Assembly: GCA_964235945.1 (NCBI GenBank)
Contig: CAXSDV010000036.1
Location: forward strand, 1 to 27,812
Reading direction: 5' to 3'
DNA length: 27,812 nucleotides
Origin: JASLDZ01 sp964235945
GTDB lineage: Bacteria; Pseudomonadota; Alphaproteobacteria; Caulobacterales; Caulobacteraceae
In this document: positions 22,814-27,812 of the stretch, in pieces
Position numbering within the stretch: the stretch's first letter is position 1
Layout of the letters: the number at the start of each line of letters is the position of its first letter
The notes under the pieces: model-generated
Told to the model about the DNA's origin: nothing
Database searches by the model: none
Seen by the model: only the letters and a program-made list of their open reading frames with translations
Made by a program: the position numbers and the translations under genes

Positions 22814-23763
22814 GCCGAGGGCTCCAGCGCCGGATGGGGGCGGGTCTCGCCGGCCGCTCGGTCGAGCGGCGGCCGGGCCGCGTCCGCGAGGACCGTGAAG
22901 TGGTCGGCGATCAGCCGCGAGGCGTCCACTCCGGCTCCCGCCGGCCCGAACGCCTGCAAGTGGTGGGGGTCGGCGGCGCCCGGCCAGGCGTGGGCGGCGT
23001 GGGCGACCGTGTAGAGCGTCAACGCCGCCCCGCCCGGCCCGCGATAGCTGCGCCGCCGGGCGCCCGGCCGCGCTTCGTCTTGGAAGGCCTCGTCGCAGCC
23101 CTGTGCGCGGGCGTAGAGGTGCGTGGCGGCCTCCACGCCCTCGTCCCACCGCGGCCCCCGCCCGCCGGCGTACGGGTTGACCGGGTCGTCGACGCCGTGG
23201 AAGGCCAGGGTCGGCGGGGGCGGACGCCCGCCCTCCACCGCGCGCAGGCCCGCCACGAGACCCGCCCCGGACCATTCGACCCCGCCCCGCGCCAGCAGGT
23301 GGGACGCCAGCCGGGCGCCGCCGGAATAGCCGGCCAGGAACAGCGGGACGTCCTCGCGCCCGAGCCGCGTCCGCACCGAGCCGACGAGGCGCTCGATCCA
23401 TGCGAGGTCGTCCGGTGCGTCCGGCGCCGCGTCGGCCGTCCCGGGCAGCGGGACGCCGGGGACGTTCCAGGCGAAACCCGCTTCCAGCCCGGCCATGAGC
23501 TGGAACGCGATCGCGGCCTGCGGCAGCAGTACGGCCACGCCCTGGGCGGGCAGCCGCGCGTCCAGCCGGCTGATCGCGCGCTGGCGCTCGGCGTCCATGC
23601 CGCTCCCGTGCAGCTCCACGGCCAGCCCGCGGACGCGGCCGGAGGCCGGCAGGCCGAGCCAAGCCCGCCGCTCACGCGCTTCGGGGACGTGCACAGGCAC
23701 CCAACGCACCGCCGCGTCCGCTTCCCGCGGTTCCGGCGCAAGGGAAGGGCGGGAAGGGGTCAC
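22810..23763 (-). CDS. PHB-depolymerase/feruloyl-esterase-like alpha/beta hydrolase
   Basis: A 317-residue alpha/beta hydrolase of the LpqC/polyhydroxybutyrate-depolymerase-like group. The nucleophile elbow is GYSGG with Ser147. The acid is in FHGVDDPVNPY (Asp192 or Asp193), the His in AHAAHAWPG (His258), and the oxyanion loop in ELHGSGMD (50-57). No signal peptide is visible, so action is probably cytoplasmic. The GTG start at 23763 has only a weak ribosome-binding site, and the N-terminal 20 residues are uncertain. First clear gene of the three-gene operon that ends with the dioxygenase, which suggests it may open an aromatic ester or lactone to feed ring cleavage; this is inferred from position only. 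Confidence 0.82.
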   Translation of the reverse strand: MTPSRPSLAPEPREADAAVRWVPVHVPEARERRAWLGLPASGRVRGLAVELHGSGMDAERQRAISRLDARLPAQGVAVLLPQAAIAFQLMAGLEAGFAWNVPGVPLPGTADAAPDAPDDLAWIERLVGSVRTRLGREDVPLFLAGYSGGARLASHLLARGGVEWSGAGLVAGLRAVEGGRPPPPTLAFHGVDDPVNPYAGGRGPRWDEGVEAATHLYARAQGCDEAFQDEARPGARRRSYRGPGGAALTLYTVAHAAHAWPGAADPHHLQAFGPAGAGVDASRLIADHFTVLADAARPPLDRAAGETRPHPALEPSA

Positions 23764-23975
23764 GGCCGTCTACGCCGTCTCTGCGAAGGTGAAGGCTGCG
23801 CGTCCGCTCCGCATCGCAACCCTGGCCGGGCGCGCCAGCGCTTCCGCCTCCGGCGCCGACGACGCGCCGAAGGTGCGGGGGCGGCGCCGGCCGATCCCGG
23901 CCGGCCCTGTCCGGGTGCGCGCCGACCACGGCGTCGGATGAAGCCAGCGGGTCCTGTTCACCCCTCAGCCCGTAC

Positions 23976-24005
23976 GTAGAATCTGACACAGCGTCAATAT
24001 TGACG
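23976..24005 (-). promoter_or_regulatory. Promoter with palindromic operator for the esterase-GST-dioxygenase operon
   Basis: CGTCAATATTGACG (23992-24005) is a perfect 14-bp palindrome in an AT-rich pocket. Its 3' half supplies a TTGACG -35 box on the minus strand (23992-23997), with TTCTAC (23976-23981) 10 nt further on, compatible with the short spacing of Caulobacter housekeeping promoters. It lies directly downstream of the TetR gene, about 230 nt before the esterase start, and is a good candidate TetR binding site. The long leader up to 23764 holds no convincing gene. Confidence 0.5.
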
Positions 24006-24045
24006 TCGGATCAACTTATCGCGACGAAGGCTGCGACCGGCGCGA

Positions 24046-24732
24046 TCAGTCGCCGCCCAGGCGGAACGTCCAATCTATCTCGGCCAGGCCGTACGGCGGG
24101 AGCGGCAGGGTGGAGACCCGCTGCGCCGTCTGCGGGTCGTACCCCCAGGCGCGCACGATCGCGGCGCTGACGAAGGCGTCGCCGGCCATGGAGCGGTCGC
24201 CGACGACGATGTCGTGGATGCCGCCCACGATCATCCAGCAGGCCAGCGCCCAGGCCTGGTCGAGTTCGTCAGGCGAGAGCTGCAGAAAGCCCTGGTCGAT
24301 CCCTCGCCGCATGTCCCGCTTCGCGAACTCCGCGAAGCCGCCCCGCACGCGATCGACGAGAATGTCGGGACGCAGCGCCCACCATCGCCAGATCGGCGTG
24401 GCCGCCGCTTCGCGGATGACCAGCCTCACCGAGGTCGGCATGACCGCGGCGGGGTCCGTATCGGCGAGTCGCCGTGTGGCGCGTTCGTTCCTGACGCCGC
24501 AGTCGTGGATCATGCAGTCCAGGACCTCGCAGGCCAGCATGTCCTTAGTCGGAAAGTAATTGTAAAAAGTTCCAAACCCAAGGTCGGCGGCCGCCGTGAT
24601 ATCGTTGATCTTGGCCTGATCGACGCCCACCTCGGCCATGATGTCGTGACCGGCCTTGACGAGACGCGCGCGCGTACTGCGCCTTTTCTTCGTGTACCGC
24701 CCGGCCGGGTTTTGAGCGCTGTCCAAAGCCAT
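24046..24732 (-). CDS. TetR-family transcriptional regulator
   Basis: A 228-residue one-component regulator. The N-terminal DNA-binding domain covers about 18-65: STRARLVKAGHDIMAEVG, then INDITAAADLGFGTFYNYF (42-60), the typical TetR recognition helix, and PTKDML. The C-terminal half is a helical ligand/dimerisation domain with several Trp (PIWRWWALRP). The ATG at 24732 is preferred since homology starts soon after; a GGAGG lies rather far upstream (about 14 nt), and an extended frame to 24840 looks non-coding. It precedes the esterase-GST-dioxygenase operon on the same strand with a 280-nt gap carrying a palindrome, so it probably represses that operon and may respond to its substrate. Confidence 0.88.
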   Translation of the reverse strand: MALDSAQNPAGRYTKKRRSTRARLVKAGHDIMAEVGVDQAKINDITAAADLGFGTFYNYFPTKDMLACEVLDCMIHDCGVRNERATRRLADTDPAAVMPTSVRLVIREAAATPIWRWWALRPDILVDRVRGGFAEFAKRDMRRGIDQGFLQLSPDELDQAWALACWMIVGGIHDIVVGDRSMAGDAFVSAAIVRAWGYDPQTAQRVSTLPLPPYGLAEIDWTFRLGGD

Positions 24733-24851
24733 ACGACGCCGAACCGCCTCCTGCCGTGCGGACGTTCCAGCGGCCGTCCCCGACAGCACGCCCCATGATC
24801 CCTCCGCCGCTACGGCCTCAGCAATCACCGTTCGCCGCACCTGAATAGCCT

Positions 24852-26141
24852 ATGCGAGTCGGAGAAGGCGCAAGCTGCTCCAGCCGCGCGGAAGGCGGCG
24901 TCGGCGTTCAGCCGACCCCGACCTGGATCAGGTCCGGCTACGACATCACCAACGACTACGCCCGCGGCCGCAACATCGCCGTGCTCGACCGACCGCACCC
25001 GGGCTACGACCCGATCGGGATACTGTTCCACTCCTGGATCGTGCTGCCCAAGCTGTTGATCGGCCCCGGCTACAACTCCAACGTGTTCGGTTCGCAGAAC
25101 AACGTCAAAGGCAGCCCCCTCACCGTGGAGGAGCCGTCGGTGACGGCCTACACCGACACGGGCACCATCTACTCGCGCGTCGACACGGGCCTGAGGCTGC
25201 GCCAGTACCTCACCCAGACCTCCGCCGACGAGACGGGCGCCTACCTCTACTACAACACCCGCATCACGCTGAGCAGAGACGACACGATCAACGCCGGCGT
25301 GTACCTCAATCGGGACTACGTCGAGCCCGACTCCAGCTTCTACCCGACGAACGCGGTCACCCCCATCGCGTACAACAACGTCACCGTGCTGGTCAGCGGG
25401 TCCCACCAGACCGAACGCTTCAAGTTCGCCGGAGCGGTGAACGCCTTCACGTCCAAGTTCGAGAGCGCCGAGACGGAGGCGGGCGGCAAGATCAGCGAGG
25501 GCTACCAGGATCGCTCCGTGGTGCGCGGCACGGGCCGTGTGGAGTACGGCCTGACGCCCGACACCGCCCTCTACGCCCAGGCCAGCGTGTCGAACTCGAG
25601 CTACCGTCTCGCCAGCGTGCGGGACGCGCCCCAGCGCGACAGCCACGAATTCCGCGTGCTGACCGGCGGCACCTTCGACCTGACGCACCTCGCCCGCGGG
25701 ACGGTGGGGGTGGGCTATGTCGACCGCGAGTACGACTCGTCCTTCTACGGCTCCCTGTCGGGCGTGTCGGCGGACGCAAGGATCGAGTATTTCCCCACCG
25801 AGCTCGCCACCGTGACCGCCGACCTGCAGCGGCTGGTTCAGGACTCGGCCTCGGTGGACGGCAGCCCCGGCTATTTCGCCAACGTGGTCTCCATCCGCCT
25901 GGACTACGAGATCCTGCGCAACTTCATCGCTTCCGCCACCGCGCGGGGGGAGTACGACGACTACAAGGTGACTAACCGCGAGGACAAGATCGGCGAGTTC
26001 GGCCTGGGCGCGCGCTACCTGTTCACCCGTGAGCTGGGGCTCCAGGCCAACGTGTCCTACGTCAAGCGCGACTCGTCCGGATCGTTCGACGTGTCGCTGG
26101 ACGACGCGCGCTTCACCCTGACCGCCATCCTGCGCAAGTAG
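24852..26141 (+). CDS. Outer-membrane beta-barrel protein, EPS-associated type
   Basis: A 429-residue beta-barrel protein of the kind annotated as putative beta-barrel porin 2 (BBP2), often found beside exopolysaccharide genes. The segment RGRNIAVLDRPHPGYDPIGI leading to LPKLLIGPGYNSNVFGSQNN is the usual family N terminus, followed by alternating amphipathic strands to the C terminus (ARYLFTRELGLQANVSYVKR; last strand DARFTLTAILRK). Unlike relatives it has no visible signal peptide: the ATG at 24852 gives a polar, Gly/Ser-rich N terminus, has no Shine-Dalgarno site, and an in-frame TAG sits one codon upstream. Either the true start was missed or the 5' end has been lost. Function in polysaccharide export is inferred from context. 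Confidence 0.75.
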   Translation: MRVGEGASCSSRAEGGVGVQPTPTWIRSGYDITNDYARGRNIAVLDRPHPGYDPIGILFHSWIVLPKLLIGPGYNSNVFGSQNNVKGSPLTVEEPSVTAYTDTGTIYSRVDTGLRLRQYLTQTSADETGAYLYYNTRITLSRDDTINAGVYLNRDYVEPDSSFYPTNAVTPIAYNNVTVLVSGSHQTERFKFAGAVNAFTSKFESAETEAGGKISEGYQDRSVVRGTGRVEYGLTPDTALYAQASVSNSSYRLASVRDAPQRDSHEFRVLTGGTFDLTHLARGTVGVGYVDREYDSSFYGSLSGVSADARIEYFPTELATVTADLQRLVQDSASVDGSPGYFANVVSIRLDYEILRNFIASATARGEYDDYKVTNREDKIGEFGLGARYLFTRELGLQANVSYVKRDSSGSFDVSLDDARFTLTAILRK

Positions 26142-26144
26142 GCG

Positions 26145-26158
26145 GCGGGCGCGCCCGC
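26145..26158. terminator. Palindrome between convergent genes, possible bidirectional terminator
   Basis: GCGGGCGCGCCCGC is a perfect 14-bp palindrome lying between the stop of the beta-barrel gene and the stop of the small membrane protein gene. It could fold as a five-base-pair stem with a CGCG loop in either transcript. No T-run follows. Confidence 0.3.
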
Positions 26159-26162
26159 GCCC

Positions 26163-26432
26163 TCAGCGCGCGAGCAGCAGGCCCGCCGAGCCCAGCACCG
26201 CGGCCCAGGAGGCCAGGGCCCCGCCGACGATGATGGTCAGGCGCGCGGGCCCGGAGAAGCGCGGCCCTTCGCGCACCGCCAGGGCGTCCTCCAGGGAGCT
26301 CTGGAGCAGCCGGGCGGGCGAGGTCCGCGCCGCGTCCGCCTCTCCCGCCGACCAGGGCCCCCGAAGCGTCGCGGGGGCGGTTTCGGCCGTCGTCGCCACC
26401 GAAGGTGCGTGGTGTTTCAGCGCTTTCGTCAT
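26163..26432 (-). CDS. Small single-span membrane protein, unknown
   Basis: An 89-residue protein of unknown function. Residues 1-60 are polar and Ala/Thr-rich, and a single hydrophobic C-terminal segment (about 64-87, LTIIVGGALASWAAVLGSAG) would place the N terminus in the cytoplasm or tail-anchor it. The ATG at 26432 has GGAG 9 nt upstream. It converges on the beta-barrel gene and is divergent from another small membrane protein gene whose C-terminal half looks alike (FSxxxRL, then G, AS, W and a final LA). Association with the nearby sugar transferase suggests a link to envelope polysaccharide, but nothing in the sequence proves a role. Confidence 0.7.
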   Translation of the reverse strand: MTKALKHHAPSVATTAETAPATLRGPWSAGEADAARTSPARLLQSSLEDALAVREGPRFSGPARLTIIVGGALASWAAVLGSAGLLLAR

Positions 26433-26590
26433 GCCCGTCTTCTCCGCTGAAGGTGAACCTAGGAGAGGAAGGCGAACAGGTCGTGGTCGAACAAGGTGAA
26501 GACGCGCGAAATCCGGGTCCTCACCGTCGAGCCGGTCGGTGGCGGGACGCGGCGCCGCACCCCGGCCGGTCCGGATTCAGCATTAATCGC

Positions 26591-26620
26591 TTGTGAGGCG
26601 AGAAGCGCGCATCCTATGCT
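26591..26620 (+). promoter_or_regulatory. Predicted promoter of the 47-residue membrane protein gene
   Basis: TTGTGA (26591-26596), 18-nt spacer, TATGCT (26615-26620). The segment is less GC-rich than its surroundings. The transcript would start near 26627, about 35 nt before the GTG. The CCTATGCTG string around the -10 recurs at 27717-27725. Confidence 0.45.
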
Positions 26621-26661
26621 GTCTAGCCCGGCCGCAAGAGTCGGGAGTTTGGGAGGTTGCC

Positions 26662-26805
26662 GTGGTTGCACTGCACAATGACGAGCCGGCGTTCCGTCGT
26701 TCCACGGTTCCGTCGTTCAGCAACTGGCGGCTGCTGCTCGCCCTGGGCGTGACCGCGAGCTTCTGGCTGGTCGCCCTGGCGGGCGCCGCGCGGATGCTCG
26801 CCTAA
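26662..26805 (+). CDS. Small membrane protein, 47 residues, unknown
   Basis: A short gene beginning with GTG at 26662, chosen because GGGAGG sits 5 nt upstream; longer readings lack a ribosome-binding site. The polar N terminus (VALHNDEPAFRRSTVPSFSN) is followed by one hydrophobic span (about 23-42, RLLLALGVTASFWLVALAG). Its C-terminal half resembles that of the 89-residue protein encoded divergently. The stop codon TAA overlaps the TAG stop of the convergent sugar transferase gene by 2 nt (the coding regions share 4 nt). Not recognised as a named family; comparable tiny proteins occur beside exopolysaccharide genes in alphaproteobacteria, from general knowledge. Confidence 0.65.
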   Translation: MVALHNDEPAFRRSTVPSFSNWRLLLALGVTASFWLVALAGAARMLA

Positions 26806-27473
26806 TAGGATCCCTTGCGCGCCAGCACGGCGGGTATGGTGGCGGAGATGATCTTGAGGTCCAGGATCACGCTCTTCTTGCGGGCGTAGAGCGCGTCCAT
26901 CACCACCCGCCGTCGATAGCTGACGTCGCTACGGCCGCTCACCTGCCAGATGCCCGTCATGCCGGGCCTGACCGAGCAATACGCCTTGTAGAACTTGCCG
27001 TAGCGGGCGACCTCCGCCTGCACGATGGGCCGCGGGCCCACTATGCTCATCTCCCCCCGCAGCACGTTGAACAGCTGGGGCAGCTCGTCGAGGCTGGCCT
27101 TGCGCATGAAATTGCCGAGCTTGCTGACGCGCGGGTCGTCGCGAAGCTTGTGGTTGCGCTCCCACTCGGCCGCGGCTTCCGGCGAGGCCGCCAGGTGGGC
27201 GGCCAGCACATGGTCCCCGTCCGAGCGCATGGTGCGGAACTTCAGCACCTTGAAGGTGTCGCCGCCCAGGCCGATGCGCGTGTGGGCGAACAGCACCGGA
27301 CCGCTCCGCTCCGCCACGATCAGCAGGGCTGTGAGCAGCATGAGCGGCCCCAGGAAGACCAGGGCGCCCACGGCCACGACGCAGTCCAGCGCCCGGCCCA
27401 GATGCTCCGCTCCGTTGCGGGACTTCCGAGTCTCGACCAGAACGTGCCGAATGGTGTCGTTTGCGTGCGTCAT
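26802..27473 (-). CDS. Exopolysaccharide polyprenyl-phosphate sugar transferase
   Basis: Membrane-bound initiating glycosyltransferase (WcaJ/PssY/HfsE-type catalytic domain), 223 residues, that would transfer a sugar-1-phosphate from a nucleotide sugar to undecaprenyl phosphate, the first step in repeat-unit assembly. One N-terminal hydrophobic segment (about 31-54) is followed by HTRIGLGGDTFKVLKFRTMR (64-83), SLDELPQLFNVLRGEMSIVG (127-146) then PRP, and RPGMTGIWQVSGRSDVSY (169-186), the three diagnostic motifs. The short form lacks the extra N-terminal spans and CoA-binding-like domain of full-length WcaJ proteins, as in monotopic enzymes such as PglC. The ATG at 27473 has AGGGGC upstream. 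The sugar donor cannot be predicted. Confidence 0.92.
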   Translation of the reverse strand: MTHANDTIRHVLVETRKSRNGAEHLGRALDCVVAVGALVFLGPLMLLTALLIVAERSGPVLFAHTRIGLGGDTFKVLKFRTMRSDGDHVLAAHLAASPEAAAEWERNHKLRDDPRVSKLGNFMRKASLDELPQLFNVLRGEMSIVGPRPIVQAEVARYGKFYKAYCSVRPGMTGIWQVSGRSDVSYRRRVVMDALYARKKSVILDLKIISATIPAVLARKGSY

Positions 27474-27694
27474 GCGTGCCCCTGCTTCGCCCGTGCAAAC
27501 GTCCGGCCACCTCGGGACGCCCCCGCGGGGCTTCGGGGCGGCCGCCCCTCGTGATGGAACCGTCGAACGACGCGTGGCGCCCGGTGCGCGCATTCGACGT
27601 GTTCGTACCCCTGGCTCGAAGCATATCGGGCGGCGCCCGGCAAGGCGAGACCGGATGCGCGCGTCCCGGCCCCGTCCGCAGACGACGTGGAGAG
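27474..27694. other. Intergenic region upstream of the sugar transferase gene
   Basis: No gene is supported. On the minus strand TATGCT (27620-27625) with TTGCCG 12 nt before it (27638-27643) is a possible promoter for the sugar transferase, giving a leader of about 140 nt; confidence in this is low. Confidence 0.4.
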
Positions 27695-27724
27695 TTGATG
27701 GCCGCCCCCCCGTGCCCCTATGCT
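27695..27724 (+). promoter_or_regulatory. Predicted promoter of the gene at the window edge
   Basis: TTGATG (27695-27700), 18-nt spacer, TATGCT (27719-27724). Same -10 hexamer and spacing as the promoter at 26591-26620. The transcript would start near 27731, about 56 nt before the ATG at 27787. Confidence 0.4.
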
Positions 27725-27786
27725 GCAGTGCACCGAGCGGGGCCGCCCCGCCGCCGGCGTCCCGCCGGTCCCATTCGGAGACTTCG

Positions 27787-27812
27787 ATGACGCCTTCCCC
27801 CGTGCGCCGCGT
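27787..27812 (+). CDS. Start of a gene cut by the window end
   Basis: ATG at 27787 with CGGAG 8 nt upstream opens a frame MTPSPVRR that runs off the window. Too short to identify. A promoter-like pair upstream and the neighbourhood suggest an exopolysaccharide-region gene. Confidence 0.45.

Noticed and set aside
23770..23961. A 63-codon minus-strand frame between the promoter palindrome and the esterase gene
   Set aside because: The GTG start has no convincing ribosome-binding site, the composition is low-complexity, and no domain is visible. It could be a leader ORF, but the sequence does not support calling it.
24825..25688. Minus-strand open frame antisense to the beta-barrel gene
   Set aside because: His/Val/Gly-rich composition without motifs. 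The plus strand has family-typical barrel strands and normal codon use.
1..27812. CRISPR arrays, tRNA/rRNA genes, intact IS elements, prophage genes
   Set aside because: None seen on reading both strands. The only short direct repeat of note is the coding repeat in the precursor peptide gene.

Overview
The window is GC-rich DNA (about 70% G+C by eye) that most resembles an alphaproteobacterium of the Caulobacteraceae (Caulobacter/Phenylobacterium/Brevundimonas type). The grounds are a Xanthomonas/Caulobacter-type TonB-dependent receptor grouped with SapC, cupin/JmjC and flavin halogenase genes, a MarR-OmpR-histidine kinase set next to ilvE (PetP/PetR-like), TTGACG-type promoters, and frequent GTG/TTG starts. 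No rRNA, tRNA, CRISPR array or intact insertion sequence was seen.

Layout. 1-2.6 kb (minus): MarR, OmpR-type regulator and sensor kinase in a tight operon, divergent from ilvE (2.7-3.5 kb). ilvE converges on a pgsA-like phosphatidyltransferase gene, which is divergent from eda (KDPG aldolase). 5.0-7.6 kb (minus): an aldo/keto reductase and a Tat-exported GH1 beta-glucosidase. 7.8-13.0 kb (plus): the most interesting part, a complete type I export set (TolC-like channel, HlyD/CvaA-like adaptor, C39 peptidase-ABC transporter) followed by a 50-residue double-glycine-type precursor. If it is cut after Gly-Ala at residues 28-29, the core is exactly 7+7+7 residues: YGKIRAF, FVAPTPE, YGKIRAF. A strong hairpin ends that unit.

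13.3-20.1 kb (minus): TonB-dependent receptor, SapC-like protein, JmjC/cupin-like oxygenase, tryptophan-halogenase-type flavoprotein and an unrecognised 26-codon ORF with a strong Shine-Dalgarno site, apparently one operon with a LacI-type operator at its promoter. 20.5-21.1 kb: two broken divergent genes (AraC tail, NmrA-like enzyme with its middle deleted). 21.1-24.7 kb (minus): TetR regulator, then a PHB-depolymerase-like esterase, a GST and an extradiol dioxygenase, probably a small aromatic or xenobiotic catabolic operon, with a perfect 14-bp palindrome at the likely promoter. 24.8-27.8 kb: the edge of an exopolysaccharide-type region, with an outer-membrane beta-barrel protein lacking a visible signal peptide, two look-alike small single-span membrane proteins, a polyisoprenyl-phosphate sugar transferase and the first codons of another gene.

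How the genes may work together: the type I set most likely trims and exports the repeat peptide across both membranes. No immunity gene is recognisable, so a signalling role is as plausible as a bacteriocin role. The receptor operon probably imports a TonB-dependent nutrient under LacI-type control. The esterase/GST/dioxygenase set is probably TetR-controlled.
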